64,000 nucleotides of DNA from RGIG7213 sp045545665 (GCA_045545665.1 JAZQBL010000039.1:1-64000), one strand, 5' to 3'. Positions 50,881 to 60,937 are shown, counted from the stretch's first letter. Numbers and translations: made by a program. Notes: a model not told the origin generated them from the letters alone.

Positions 50881-51524
50881 ATTTCGAACCTGTAACCCGT
50901 TTTGTATACCGTTTTTATTCTGTTGGCAGCATCAAGCTTTTGGCGAAGTCTTTGTATGTGAACATCAACGGTACGGGTATCTCCTTCATAATCAAATTCC
51001 CAAACGAGACGCAACAGTTTTTCGCGTGATAAAGCGAGGTTTCGGTTGTTTACCAACACCTCAAGCAGATCAAATTCACGCGGTTTGAGAGATATCTCCT
51101 CACCGTTTTTATAGACCTTGCGGCTGTTAAACTCAACACGGACGTCATCAAACTCGAAAAAGTCTGTATCGCGTTTCGTTCTGCGGAGTACGGCTTTTAC
51201 TCTTTCGACGAGTTCAAGAATATCAAACGGCTTCGTTATATAGTCGTCTGCACCGAGGCGCAAGCCTTTTATTCTGTCGTTCGATGAAGAACGTGCGGTA
51301 AGAAAAATAACCGGTGTTTCCTCTATGTATTCCATTATTTCAAAGCCCGAATATTTCGGAAGCATTACATCAAGTATAATAAGATCGTATTTTAATTTCA
51401 GAGCTTCGGTGAGTCCTTCTTCACCATCAAACACCTGAAAGCACTCGTGACCGACCAATTCAAGATTAAATCTTACAAGGTCGTTTATTGCCTTTTCGTC
51501 TTCGACGATCAGTATTTTAGCCAT
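50877..51524 (-). CDS. OmpR-family response regulator
   Basis: 215 residues. The receiver domain has the acidic ED pair (VEDEKA), the phosphoacceptor Asp in LIILDVMLP and the Lys in DYITKPFD. The C-terminal winged helix includes SLKPREFDLLEVLVNNRNLA and RTVDVHIQRLRQKLD. The ATG at 51524 (MAKILIVEDE) follows GGAGGGGG and is preferred over upstream in-frame codons. It is partner of the kinase and probably controls the lipoprotein genes downstream. Confidence 0.93.
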   Translation of the reverse strand: MAKILIVEDEKAINDLVRFNLELVGHECFQVFDGEEGLTEALKLKYDLIILDVMLPKYSGFEIMEYIEETPVIFLTARSSSNDRIKGLRLGADDYITKPFDILELVERVKAVLRRTKRDTDFFEFDDVRVEFNSRKVYKNGEEISLKPREFDLLEVLVNNRNLALSREKLLRLVWEFDYEGDTRTVDVHIQRLRQKLDAANRIKTVYKTGYRFEI

Positions 51525-51687
51525 GTTCCCCCTCCGTTTATCCTTTCTACAATTATACTTTACCACACTTTTGTTTCCAACTTGTTTCCGAATAAAAATT
51601 ATCGTTTTATACCGATAATATTTTAACCGTTCCCGATGATTTTTAATAAAAATCAAGGTCCTCTCCTCGAAGACCTTGATTTTTCAG

Positions 51688-52656
51688 TTAAACAATATTA
51701 TATCTTGCCCCTTGATATGAATTACGGCGGAAAAATTCTTTGTCGATCTCATTTATAACACACGTTTTTTTAATACTCCAGAGGGGTGCTATAAGTGAAT
51801 TTTTATCTCCGTCGCCCGTAACTCTTGCTATTACCGTTTCCTTTGGTAAAACTTCAATTTGTGATACGGTGATACCCACATACTGCTGTAAAGTAAGCAT
51901 TTCAAATTTACCGTCGTTATACATTTTTTCAAGCGGTGTGTCTTTTAAAACGTGCAAAGAATGTATTTTTACGAACTCGGGTGTCAAAGAGGAAACAAAT
52001 TCTGCTGTCTTTATCATCATATTTTCATCTTCATACGGCAAGCCGTTTATAATATGAACGCACAAATTTATTTTCTCACTTACGTTTCGCAGTTTTTCAT
52101 ATCCTTTGATAAAATCATCTGTTGTGTGACAGCGGTTTATAAGCTTTGCAGTCGTATCGTGCACGGTTTGCAGACCGAGTTCGACAGTAAGCGTTGTTTT
52201 TTCCGCAAATTCCGCAAGATACTCACAAACGTCATCGGGCAGTGCATCTGCCCTCGTTGCAATATTGACACCGACAACGTCCGGATAATTCAAAGCCTCG
52301 CTGTATTTGTTTTTTAATACTTCAAGCGGTGCGTACGTATTCGTATGGGCTTGAAAGTACGGAATGATACCGCAGTTTTCCCATTTGTGCTCCATCACTT
52401 TCCGTGTTTTGTCAAGCTGTTCTGTAACCGAAAGATCAGCGCTTGCCGCAAAATCTCCCGATCCTCTGTCAGAGCAATATATGCATCCGCCGTATCCTTT
52501 TTTACCGTCTATATTCGGGCAGGTAAATCCGCAGTCAAGCGGTATTTTTGCACATTTTTTTCCGAATTTGTGTTTTATGTAATAATCGTACGTGTGATAG
52601 CGTTTATTGCTATCGGAATATATGAACGGGTTAGTATCTTTTTGTGTAGTTTTCAT
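51688..52656 (-). CDS. TIGR01212-type radical SAM protein (YhcC-like)
   Basis: 322 residues. The radical SAM cysteines are spaced CX11CX2C (CPNIDGKKGYGGCIYC), the form seen in YhcC/Elp3-like proteins. The start includes YNYYIKHKFGKKCAKIPLDC-like sequence typical of the family. SAM-binding and strand motifs include TLTVELGLQTVHDTTA and LCVHIINGLPYEDENMM. Function of the family is not firmly known. Its last 20 codons have a stray copy at 17662-17722. Confidence 0.88.
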   Translation of the reverse strand: MKTTQKDTNPFIYSDSNKRYHTYDYYIKHKFGKKCAKIPLDCGFTCPNIDGKKGYGGCIYCSDRGSGDFAASADLSVTEQLDKTRKVMEHKWENCGIIPYFQAHTNTYAPLEVLKNKYSEALNYPDVVGVNIATRADALPDDVCEYLAEFAEKTTLTVELGLQTVHDTTAKLINRCHTTDDFIKGYEKLRNVSEKINLCVHIINGLPYEDENMMIKTAEFVSSLTPEFVKIHSLHVLKDTPLEKMYNDGKFEMLTLQQYVGITVSQIEVLPKETVIARVTGDGDKNSLIAPLWSIKKTCVINEIDKEFFRRNSYQGARYNIV

Positions 52657-52765
52657 TTAAAATCCTATATAATTTAAAGTTTGTAAATAATAACTTAACC
52701 GATATATCGTTTTTAGGGTATATAATGGAAGGCAATGAAATTAATTTAAAGAAAGCGTGTTTACT

Positions 52766-53590
52766 ATGTCAAACGAACAATGCACACATGATTGTTCTTC
52801 GTGTTCCGCAAACTGCTCATCACGTGAAAAGCCGCAGTATGAGCCGCAGAACAAGCACTCTCATGTAAAAAAAGTAATCGGCGTTGTAAGTGGCAAAGGC
52901 GGTGTCGGTAAATCACTTGTCACATCAATGCTTGCTACCGTTATGCAGCGCAGAGGATTCCGCACGGCAATACTTGATGCGGATATCACAGGTCCGTCTA
53001 TTCCGAAAGCGTTCGGTCTTCACGGAATATGTGACGGAGACGGAGAAAACATCTTTCCCTTTGTTACAAAAATGGGAACGGAAGTTATGTCTGTAAATCT
53101 CCTTTTGGAGGACGAAAGAACACCTGTCATCTGGAGAGGTCCCGTAATTGCGGGAACTGTTAAGCAGTTCTGGACAGATGTACTCTGGGGCGAGGTAGAC
53201 TTTATGTTTGTCGATATGCCTCCGGGCACAGGTGACGTACCGCTTACGGTATTCCAGTCGCTCCCTGTTGACGGTATAATAATCGTAACGTCTCCGCAGG
53301 AGCTTGTTTCTGTAATCGTCGGAAAAGCAGCCACCATGGCAAAGATGATGAATATTCCGATAATCGGTCTTGTTGAAAACTTCAGTTATCTCAAGTGTCC
53401 CGACTGCGGAAAGGAGATCGAGATCTACGGAAAGAGCCGTGTTGACGAAGAAGCCGCCGCTTTAGGCGTTCCCACACTTGCAAAAATACCGATAGATCCC
53501 TCTTTTGCAAAGCTCTGTGATATAGGAGCTATCGAGCTTTTTGAAGGCGATTACATGGAAAAAGCCGCCGATCTTATAGAGAAAATATAA
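52766..53590 (+). CDS. Mrp/NBP35-family ATPase (Fe-S cluster carrier)
   Basis: 274 residues. Deviant Walker A GKGGVGKS, and Walker B in FMFVDMPPGTGDVPL. The N-terminus is Cys-rich (C6, C10, C13, C17 in CTHDCSSCSANC), and a CxxC (LKCPDCGKE) is near the C-terminal part. ApbC/Mrp proteins bind and transfer [4Fe-4S] clusters to apo-proteins, which fits an anaerobe rich in radical SAM enzymes. The ATG at 52766 (MSNEQCTH) is preferred over an in-frame GTG three codons upstream. It ends at a terminator. Confidence 0.92.
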   Translation: MSNEQCTHDCSSCSANCSSREKPQYEPQNKHSHVKKVIGVVSGKGGVGKSLVTSMLATVMQRRGFRTAILDADITGPSIPKAFGLHGICDGDGENIFPFVTKMGTEVMSVNLLLEDERTPVIWRGPVIAGTVKQFWTDVLWGEVDFMFVDMPPGTGDVPLTVFQSLPVDGIIIVTSPQELVSVIVGKAATMAKMMNIPIIGLVENFSYLKCPDCGKEIEIYGKSRVDEEAAALGVPTLAKIPIDPSFAKLCDIGAIELFEGDYMEKAADLIEKI

Positions 53591-53592
53591 TC

Positions 53593-53620
53593 ATTACGGA
53601 ACGGTCGCCCGTTCCGTAAT
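53593..53620. terminator. bidirectional terminator between mrp-like gene and GT operon
   Basis: A 12-bp perfect stem ATTACGGAACGG/CCGTTCCGTAAT with loop TCGC. T-rich on the plus side (TTTTATTTTTT) and A/T-rich on the minus side. Confidence 0.85.
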
Positions 53621-53621
53621 T

Positions 53622-54395
53622 TTATTTTTTCATTTTTTCCTTAAGTGCATCTATCCGTTTGTCCCCGAATATTTTTCTGACAATTCTATTGGGAAGATAC
53701 CTGAGTTTTTCAAGTGTCCTATACCATTTTGTTTGATGTCTCTTAAGCCGTGCAAAATCCTTCAGAGCTTTTTCAGTTCTCCACGTAGATGTAAAATGAT
53801 GGATCGTATAAGTATTTTCTGTTATTTTTTGTTCAATACTGATGACCGACAACGGACAAAAATATGTTTGAGGATATATTGTAATACCATCAAGTTTTTG
53901 CAAAGTATCATCCATTATCAATCCATGAGAAACAAGATCTTTTTTCATAAAAGCCACATTTGGCTCCATGCATATTTCGCCATCAACAATATATGCTCTA
54001 TCTGCATAATAATCAAGCCAACGTCTGATAACTGCATTTCCTTTTTCGGAAGCTATTATTCCAGTTGGAACAGAATCGATGCTTTCAAAACCTGAAAAAG
54101 CCTCGTTTTCTAAAAATACATCTATCGGTTTTGTCACTTCCACGTCCGTGTCCATATACACTCCGCCTTGTTCGTAAAGAACCTTAAGTCTTACGTAGTC
54201 AGAAACAAAGGCATATTTTTTCGCTTCGTACGCCTGCTTCGTCCAGAGAGTTGAATTTACATCAAAATTATCTTCATTCCATTCGATGATCTCATAATCC
54301 GGACAATACTTTTTCCAACTTTTAAGACACTTTTTCATAAGGTGTTTCATTTCCCCTTTGCCAAACCAACAGTAGTGTATCTTTTTTTCAATCAT
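53622..54395 (-). CDS. glycosyltransferase with sugar-binding DXD region (GT32-like)
   Basis: 257 residues. Typical start IEKKIHYCWFG, then YAFVSDYVRLKVLYEQGGVY followed by the metal-binding DTD (Asp82, Asp84). This is the Gly_transf_sug family of capsule and lipopolysaccharide mannosyl/galactosyl transferases. The specific sugar is unknown. Last gene of the long hemZ operon, 10 bases after the previous GT. Confidence 0.88.
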   Translation of the reverse strand: MIEKKIHYCWFGKGEMKHLMKKCLKSWKKYCPDYEIIEWNEDNFDVNSTLWTKQAYEAKKYAFVSDYVRLKVLYEQGGVYMDTDVEVTKPIDVFLENEAFSGFESIDSVPTGIIASEKGNAVIRRWLDYYADRAYIVDGEICMEPNVAFMKKDLVSHGLIMDDTLQKLDGITIYPQTYFCPLSVISIEQKITENTYTIHHFTSTWRTEKALKDFARLKRHQTKWYRTLEKLRYLPNRIVRKIFGDKRIDALKEKMKK

Positions 54396-54405
54396 TTTTA
54401 CATCC

Positions 54406-55404
54406 TCATCTTTTCAGAATTTTCTTTATTGCTCTTTTCAATCTGTATTTTCTCATATAAGCTATCGAAACCAAGGATGAATTCTCAAATACTTTCTTTT
54501 GCTCTTTTTTAGTGAACTTTTCAGCGGATGAAACAAGTACACTTATGAGATCGTAGTCTAAAAGCTCTGCATCATATACGGAAGTTTTTCTGTTTACCTC
54601 TGAAATTTTGCAAAAAGCCGAATGGAGAGTCACAAATGCATCAAGATCATAGTTTCTTTCTCCTATACAAAAGTCAATATACGATGACAGCTCGTCCTCA
54701 CTAAGGTCGGCGTTGAGTTCTTTTATCTGACGTTTTTTCAAATTTTTCAAGCTTTCGATAACACGTGCAGGGGGTTTTCTTGAGACTTGATTATCGTGTA
54801 CTCTGTATTTAAAAAGCACGTCGTTTATTGATGCGATATCGTATTTTGCAGACACTCTGCACCACAGCTCATAGTCCTCAACTCCGTTGTAATCGGGGTC
54901 GTACCCGCCAACGTCCTTTATTGCGGATGTACGCATCATCACCGTCGGGTGTGCTATAGCACAGCTGAAAAACAGGTCTTTTTTTATTTTGGCAGGCTCG
55001 CTGTTTGACCATCCTGTTTCGGAAATAATTTTATCACCGCAAAAAGTCTGAACGCCACAAGAAACGACTGCAGTATTTTTATTTTCTTCAAGATACTTTA
55101 ATTGCTTTTCAAAGCGTTCGGGAAGTGATATATCGTCGGAATCCATTCGGGCGATATACTCGCCTTTGCAAATCGAAAGTCCTCTGTTAAGTGTTTTTGC
55201 AACGCCGAGATTCTGCTCGTTTTTAATAAATACAATTCTTTTATCGTCGTATCCTTCTATGATCTTTACGGATGAATCGCTCGAACAGTCATCAATAATT
55301 ATAAATTCAAAATCGGTATATGTTTGTGACAGGATGCTGTCAGTTGCCTCTTTCAAGTACTTTTCACTGTTATATACCGGCATAACGACACTTATTTTAG
55401 GCAT
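54406..55404 (-). CDS. family 2 glycosyltransferase
   Basis: 332 residues. GT-A start ISVVMPVYNSEKYLKEATDS, nucleotide-binding IIDDCSSDSS, and the acceptor metal motif ARMDSDDISLPERF. A C-terminal helical part (about 215-330) is added. It likely adds a sugar to surface polysaccharide. It overlaps the neighbouring capsule gene by 8 bases. Confidence 0.9.
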   Translation of the reverse strand: MPKISVVMPVYNSEKYLKEATDSILSQTYTDFEFIIIDDCSSDSSVKIIEGYDDKRIVFIKNEQNLGVAKTLNRGLSICKGEYIARMDSDDISLPERFEKQLKYLEENKNTAVVSCGVQTFCGDKIISETGWSNSEPAKIKKDLFFSCAIAHPTVMMRTSAIKDVGGYDPDYNGVEDYELWCRVSAKYDIASINDVLFKYRVHDNQVSRKPPARVIESLKNLKKRQIKELNADLSEDELSSYIDFCIGERNYDLDAFVTLHSAFCKISEVNRKTSVYDAELLDYDLISVLVSSAEKFTKKEQKKVFENSSLVSIAYMRKYRLKRAIKKILKR

Positions 55405-56389
55405 TTTCTACCTCACTTATTATATGAGCGTAAATTGTTTTTTCGCCGTTTTCTGTTATTTCTTTTAAATTACCTTTGTATGACAGCTTAAAAAACGAGG
55501 ATTTTTTTTGTATATTCTGATATTCTTCTTCATCGTACGGAGTATTTAACTTCTGCATAAGATGCCACATTTCCTTATTGTTTGGCTCAACGCTGTCAAT
55601 GAGAGCTTTTATTTTTTCAACGCCCGTGTAACCGCTTCTTATCATATAGTCTATTATTATATAATCAAGAAGCATATCGTGTTTCCCCCACCATACCAAC
55701 AACGCTTCGTACACATATCCGAAAAGAACATTGTCTTTTTTACCGCTGAAAAAGAAGTTGCACCATTTTCCCATACAAGCCTCGTGCGGGCACTCGTTCG
55801 GGGTCGAGAATCTTTGAGTAAAATAATCCCTATTAAGAAAATCAAATTTGAAATCATCCGATAAAAATACCGTACTGTCTATCCACATTCCGCCATATGT
55901 AGTCACCAACGCGTAACGAAGTATATCCGTAAAATGCACAAGGGTGATCTTACCGTTTTCAAATTTCTCAATGATATATTCCGGTATCGTTACGTATTTG
56001 TCATAGTTGTCCTCGGTTATAATATGGCAATGCGCTATATCCTGTGGAATTTTACTTTTTATCCTTTTAACACATGCAGCGACTATCTGGGGCATTTTTT
56101 CTTCGCCCTGCCACCAACAGACAAAAACGGGTATCTTTCCGTTCATATCAATTTTTTCTTTTGGATTTTCAAAAACGTATCCGTTTTTATATTTTTCCGT
56201 AAGCATTGACAATTCCTTGTCCATATAAGAAGACAGAGCCTTCATATAGCTTTCCGTCTTAGGTCTCGGAAAAATGAAATCTATCGCTCTGAAGACAGCT
56301 ATTTTAAATCCAAATTCTTTGACATCCGGAAAAAACATTCCGCATTCTTTAAAAAATCTCTGAAATAAATGTTTGATCTTTGACATCAT
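55397..56389 (-). CDS. capsular polysaccharide synthesis protein (Caps_synth-like)
   Basis: 330 residues starting MMSKIKHLFQRFF, 2 bases after the stop of the next GT gene. The Gly_transf_sug-like core has IPVFVCWWQGEEKMPQIV, DILRYALVTTYGGMW and IDSTVFL, where a DXD-like Asp-Ser appears. These genes build capsule-type glycans; the donor is unknown. Confidence 0.82.
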   Translation of the reverse strand: MMSKIKHLFQRFFKECGMFFPDVKEFGFKIAVFRAIDFIFPRPKTESYMKALSSYMDKELSMLTEKYKNGYVFENPKEKIDMNGKIPVFVCWWQGEEKMPQIVAACVKRIKSKIPQDIAHCHIITEDNYDKYVTIPEYIIEKFENGKITLVHFTDILRYALVTTYGGMWIDSTVFLSDDFKFDFLNRDYFTQRFSTPNECPHEACMGKWCNFFFSGKKDNVLFGYVYEALLVWWGKHDMLLDYIIIDYMIRSGYTGVEKIKALIDSVEPNNKEMWHLMQKLNTPYDEEEYQNIQKKSSFFKLSYKGNLKEITENGEKTIYAHIISEVENA

Positions 56390-56391
56390 AT

Positions 56392-57387
56392 TCAACCTCT
56401 GTAAAGCGGGATTTTGAACAGTTTCCAGCCCATCAAACGCATATATTTCCACATGTCTACGGAGAGATACATAATGTAATATTCAAATTTTTTAAAGAAA
56501 TTTTTCTCCGTCGGAAGCCACATATCTTTTATTAATATCTTTGAATATTTTTTCAGTTCTTTTTTCAACTCCTCGGGATCCTGACTGTTTTTACATCCCA
56601 AAATAAAATCAAGGAAAAAATATTTTGTTTGCAATGCAAAGCGTTCACAAACATTCCCGATATTTTTTTGCATTTTCAACTTCATAAAGACTGTGTGTCT
56701 TTCTTTCATATCATCAATATTCGAAAGTTTCAAAAGACTCATTGCGCTTCCCGGATTGCTTCTGTAACAATATAAAGGTACATTCTTTATTCCCGCCACG
56801 CTGACACCGAGAAAAAGCACCTCAAACATAGTTCTTAAATCTTCCGCTCTCGTAGCTTTTGGAAATCTTATGTTTTTAAACAGTTCCGCTTTAAATATCT
56901 TATTCCAGACGTTCGGAAGCATCCATGCAGAAAAGAAATTTTTCAAAGATTCGTCTTTTCCAAAGACACACGTCTCACTGGCGTAATCGTAAGTTTTATA
57001 TATGTCTATTTCTTCCATATTTAAAAAAGTAAGAAAACAACAATATGAAAGATCGACTTTATTTGATACACAAAGATCTAGCAGATATTCAACAAAGTGA
57101 ACGTTTATTACATCATCACTGTCGATAAAAGTAACATAATCACCGGTCATTACGTCAAGTGCGATATTTCTGGCAGCTGATACGCCGCCGTTTTCTTTAT
57201 GTATAACTTTAATTCTGCTGTCTTTTTCAGCATAGCTGTCACATATATCGGGAGATGAATCCGTACTTCCGTCATCGACGAGTATTATTTCAAGTTCTTT
57301 ATGCGTTTGTGCCAATATGCTTTCTATACGCTCGGACAGATATTTTTCGACGTTGTAAACAGGAACGATCACAGTTACTTTATACAT
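56392..57387 (-). CDS. family 2 glycosyltransferase
   Basis: 331 residues. Start VTVIVPVYNVEKYLSERI, LVDDGSTDSSPDIC, the FIDSDDVI metal motif and a C-terminal region of amphipathic helices. A capsule/EPS enzyme in the same operon as the flippase and three other GT genes. It lies 3 bases after mazG. Confidence 0.9.
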   Translation of the reverse strand: MYKVTVIVPVYNVEKYLSERIESILAQTHKELEIILVDDGSTDSSPDICDSYAEKDSRIKVIHKENGGVSAARNIALDVMTGDYVTFIDSDDVINVHFVEYLLDLCVSNKVDLSYCCFLTFLNMEEIDIYKTYDYASETCVFGKDESLKNFFSAWMLPNVWNKIFKAELFKNIRFPKATRAEDLRTMFEVLFLGVSVAGIKNVPLYCYRSNPGSAMSLLKLSNIDDMKERHTVFMKLKMQKNIGNVCERFALQTKYFFLDFILGCKNSQDPEELKKELKKYSKILIKDMWLPTEKNFFKKFEYYIMYLSVDMWKYMRLMGWKLFKIPLYRG

Positions 57388-57390
57388 CTT

Positions 57391-58056
57391 TTATACCTCA
57401 GATATTATTTTATCGCACTCGTCGTAGAGGGCTTTTTCGGCATTTATTCCGTGAGATTTTGCGTATGACGTTACAGCATACAAAAGCTTACCGATATCAT
57501 TTTCATCCGAAAGATTTTCTGCAAGTGCTTTGATATCGTCCTTTGTTGCATAGGGCGTAGAATGTTTATTGAGTTTTGATGATATTTTTTCTGCTCTGAC
57601 GAGCGACGGAAGTGCTTTTGATATACCGTCAAGCGCTTCTTTTGCGCCGGTCTGCCCCTTTGTCTGCATTTTTATCGCATTCCAGTTTTTAAGGACTTCG
57701 TCTGTTGTATCGGCTTTGACGTCAGCAAATACGTGCGGGTGGCGGATTATCAATTTTTTGCATATTCCGTTTAAAATATCATTTATCGTATATTTTCCGT
57801 CGTCCTCTCCTATCTGTGCGTGAAACACGACTTGAAGCAAGACGTCGCCGAGTTCTTCTTTCATAATTTCGTCGTCGTCACTGTCGATGCCTTCTATCGC
57901 TTCATAGACCTCCTCAATAAAATCCGCTCTTATTGATTTGTGTGTTTGCTCCATATCCCAAGGGCATCCGCCGGGAGAGCGTAATATTTTGAGTATTGCC
58001 AAGAGATCGTCAAAAGTATAGCTTTCTTTTTTCACAAGTTCTGTTTTTTTATCCAT
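57391..58056 (-). CDS. mazG: nucleoside triphosphate pyrophosphohydrolase
   Basis: 221 residues. Contains GGCPWDMEQTHKSI and the Mg2+ motif residues EEVYE...EELGDVLLQVVFHA, with ExxE-x-ExxD spacing. It hydrolyses NTPs to NMP and pyrophosphate, a house-cleaning role. A single MazG domain covers about residues 15-125, with the C-terminal part retained. It lies between the flippase and the GT genes, with 10-base spacing. Confidence 0.9.
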   Translation of the reverse strand: MDKKTELVKKESYTFDDLLAILKILRSPGGCPWDMEQTHKSIRADFIEEVYEAIEGIDSDDDEIMKEELGDVLLQVVFHAQIGEDDGKYTINDILNGICKKLIIRHPHVFADVKADTTDEVLKNWNAIKMQTKGQTGAKEALDGISKALPSLVRAEKISSKLNKHSTPYATKDDIKALAENLSDENDIGKLLYAVTSYAKSHGINAEKALYDECDKIISEV

Positions 58057-58066
58057 TTTAACCTCT

Positions 58067-59644
58067 TTATTTTACAAGCTTTATTTTTTTAAGTATTCCG
58101 TAGATCTTTTCACCCTTTGGCAGATAGAGTATATCGTCGCCGTTCACCGTACCGCTTATACAGATGGATACGGCATAAACTGCTGCTGCCGCCGCTATCG
58201 GTATAAATACTGCGATTTTTGTGTCAGGCATAAATCCGTTTACGGCAAACGCGCATACACCGCACAAAAATGCACAAAATGCAGGCTTTACAAATACTCG
58301 GTAGAAATTCGGTACGACTCCTGTTTTTCTACACATAAATATAAAATTCAATATTATTATTACAAGGTAAGATAAACACGTACCGAGGGGAATACCGAAT
58401 CGTCCTATTTTATCAACTCCTATAAGAGTATACGAAGCTATAAGTTTTACAACGATTCCCGCCGTCATCGATATCATCGGAAGCTTTTCGTTTCCCGATG
58501 CCTGAAGAACGCTGTTCGTTATTCCGAGTATTGCACAGAAAAACACAGCAGGAGCAAGCATCGTAAGCATGGGGGACGCAAGCTGTGCGGAGCCTTCCGG
58601 GAACAGAAGCGACAGTATACTGTATGAAAGCACACCGAGACCGACTGAGCACGGCAGAGATATAACAGCTGTTGTTTTAACTGCTGAATTTATGAGCGCT
58701 TTTCCGCTTTTGCCGAGTGTAAGTGTTTCGGTAAGCTTCGGAACGACAGCATACGCTATCGGATACACGAGCACCGTCGGCATATTGAACAGCGACACGG
58801 CAAGTGTCGTATAATTACCGTATATTTCCGTTGCCTGCTCTGCGGAATATCCTATATCCTGCAGGCGGGATGAAGATATAACGGTATCAATTACGTTTAT
58901 AAGCCCCATGACCGAAGAAGAAACGGTTATCGGAAAAGCTATTGAACACAGCTTTTTAAAAACGGCGGCTCTTTTTATATCGCTTTGCTCTTTTGTTTTC
59001 GGTGAACGAAGTGCCTTTGCCGCAGTGCAGTATATCATAGATACGAAAGTACCGAGTGTCACACCGCTTATTGCGTACGCCGCCGTAACGTATACGGGAT
59101 ACCCTTTTGAAACGGAATACGTCGCAAGAAGAAGACCAAAGGTCATTTTTCCGAGTGACTCCGTAACCTGCGAGACAGCCGTCACCGTCATTATTCCGAG
59201 TCCTTGAAAATATCCTCTTACAGATGACGATATACAGATGAACAACAGCGTCGGAGAAATTGCAAGCGCACATAAATATGCGTTTTCAACTTCTACAAAT
59301 TCGGCGATATCACGTGCGAAGACCATCATAAAAAGGCATCCGAGTATTCCTATTACGGAAAATATAGCAAGTGCCGTTTTAAAAACAGTCTTTGTATTTG
59401 CTATATTTCCTTTTGCGTTTTCACGGCTTATCAAGACGGAAAGCGCCACCGGAAAGCCTGCGGTTGAAACGAGGTACAGCCAGGAATATATGTTATAAGC
59501 CACGTTGAAATACCCCATACCTTCATCTCCTATGAGTCTTTGTATAGGTATTTTGAAAACGAGACCTATCACTTTTACAAGCAGATTTGCACACGTCAGC
59601 ACGACAACGCCGTACGCCAACGTATTTTTTGTTTTATTTTTCAA
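58067..59644 (-). CDS. SpoVB/MurJ-type polysaccharide flippase
   Basis: 525 residues with about 14 membrane helices of the MOP superfamily. Motifs in the N-terminal repeat include RLIGDEGMGYFNVAYNIYSW and TAGFPVALSVLISRENAK, which fit the SpoVB branch. It flips lipid-linked glycans from the inner to the outer leaflet. The position in a GT operon suggests the glycan made by its neighbours; a cell wall or sporulation substrate cannot be excluded. Confidence 0.88.
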   Translation of the reverse strand: MKNKTKNTLAYGVVVLTCANLLVKVIGLVFKIPIQRLIGDEGMGYFNVAYNIYSWLYLVSTAGFPVALSVLISRENAKGNIANTKTVFKTALAIFSVIGILGCLFMMVFARDIAEFVEVENAYLCALAISPTLLFICISSSVRGYFQGLGIMTVTAVSQVTESLGKMTFGLLLATYSVSKGYPVYVTAAYAISGVTLGTFVSMIYCTAAKALRSPKTKEQSDIKRAAVFKKLCSIAFPITVSSSVMGLINVIDTVISSSRLQDIGYSAEQATEIYGNYTTLAVSLFNMPTVLVYPIAYAVVPKLTETLTLGKSGKALINSAVKTTAVISLPCSVGLGVLSYSILSLLFPEGSAQLASPMLTMLAPAVFFCAILGITNSVLQASGNEKLPMISMTAGIVVKLIASYTLIGVDKIGRFGIPLGTCLSYLVIIILNFIFMCRKTGVVPNFYRVFVKPAFCAFLCGVCAFAVNGFMPDTKIAVFIPIAAAAAVYAVSICISGTVNGDDILYLPKGEKIYGILKKIKLVK

Positions 59645-59659
59645 ACAAACCTCCGAATA

Positions 59660-60937
59660 TCAGAATTTGAATTTTTTCATATCCGTGGAAAGTTTTTCGA
59701 TATCTATTGTTTTAAATTCTCCGTTTTCGTAAAGAGTCTCACCGTCACATACCGTCATGACAACATCCGTCGGGTAAACCGTATATATCAGCGTATTGAC
59801 AGGAGAAAATGAAGGTATATTATGCGCTTTCGTAACGTCGGCTATTGCAAAGTCAGCCTTATATCCTTCTTTGATACATCCGCAGTTTTCCCTTCCCTGC
59901 GCTTTTGCGCCGTTTACGGTCGCCATGGGAATTATTGATGAAACAGTCGGAAAATCGGCTTTATGCATCACACCTCTGTGAAGAAGTGCCGTCATATTCA
60001 TTTCATTCAAAACCGCAAGCCGGTTATTTGATGCAGCACCGTCAGTTCCCAAAACCACGTTGACATTCGCATTCAGCATTTTTTCAAGCATCATAACACC
60101 CGAGCCAAGCTTCAGATTGCTTATGGGATTATGCGCTACCGATGCTCCGTGCCGTGCAAGGATATTTATATCTTCATCTTCAAGCCATACGCAGTGTGCG
60201 GCAAGTGTTCTGCTGTTGAGCACTCCCGTTTTTTCGAAGAATCGGCACGGGGTCATCTTACGGCGTGCTTTTCCTTCTTCGTGTTCTTTTTTCGTTTCGG
60301 ACAAATGGATATGGAAGCCGCAGTTGTACTTTTGTGCAAGCTTTGCCATATACTCACACGTATGCTCTGTATTTGAATATTCAGCGTGAAGTGACATATC
60401 GACTTTGATCCTGCCGTCAAAACTGTTGTTATAATTTTCAAACAAATAAACGCTTTCGGCAATTCTCGAATCACTCAGGACGTCGGAATTTTCATCGAAA
60501 GAAACGACGCTTCTTGAAACGTTTGCCTTCATTTTACTTGAACCTATCGCCTCAGCTATTGCAGGACAAAAGAAATACATATCCGACATTGACACAGTTC
60601 CGCTTGCTATCATTTCGGCACACGACAAAAGCGCACCAACGCTCGCCGACTCGTCACAAAGCTTATCCTCGGCGGGAAATATTGCCTCGTTTAACCATCT
60701 GTCAAGCGGAAGATCCTCTGCCATTCCTCTGAAGTGTGTCATCGGTGTGTGAGTATGACAGTTATAAAGTCCCGGAAACATTAATTTTCCGCAACCGTTT
60801 ATTTTTCTGTCGTATGATCCTTCCGGGGCAGTGTTGCCAACGTACGTAAAAACACCGTTTTCGTACGATACGTACATATCATTTTTATACGATCCGTCTT
60901 CAAATACGACCGTTATTTTCTCAAAAAGTGTATTCAT
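59660..60937 (-). CDS. amidohydrolase (MTA/SAH/5'-deoxyadenosine deaminase-like)
   Basis: 425 residues of the TRZ/ATZ amidohydrolase group. Metal ligands: CHTHTPMTHFRG, FHIHLSETKKE, LAAHCVWLEDED and LGTDGAASN. The closest activity is deamination of 5'-methylthioadenosine, S-adenosylhomocysteine or 5'-deoxyadenosine. With purine nucleoside phosphorylase and a methyl-THF protein beside it, it could recycle SAM by-products of radical SAM enzymes. That is inference. Confidence 0.85.
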   Translation of the reverse strand: MNTLFEKITVVFEDGSYKNDMYVSYENGVFTYVGNTAPEGSYDRKINGCGKLMFPGLYNCHTHTPMTHFRGMAEDLPLDRWLNEAIFPAEDKLCDESASVGALLSCAEMIASGTVSMSDMYFFCPAIAEAIGSSKMKANVSRSVVSFDENSDVLSDSRIAESVYLFENYNNSFDGRIKVDMSLHAEYSNTEHTCEYMAKLAQKYNCGFHIHLSETKKEHEEGKARRKMTPCRFFEKTGVLNSRTLAAHCVWLEDEDINILARHGASVAHNPISNLKLGSGVMMLEKMLNANVNVVLGTDGAASNNRLAVLNEMNMTALLHRGVMHKADFPTVSSIIPMATVNGAKAQGRENCGCIKEGYKADFAIADVTKAHNIPSFSPVNTLIYTVYPTDVVMTVCDGETLYENGEFKTIDIEKLSTDMKKFKF

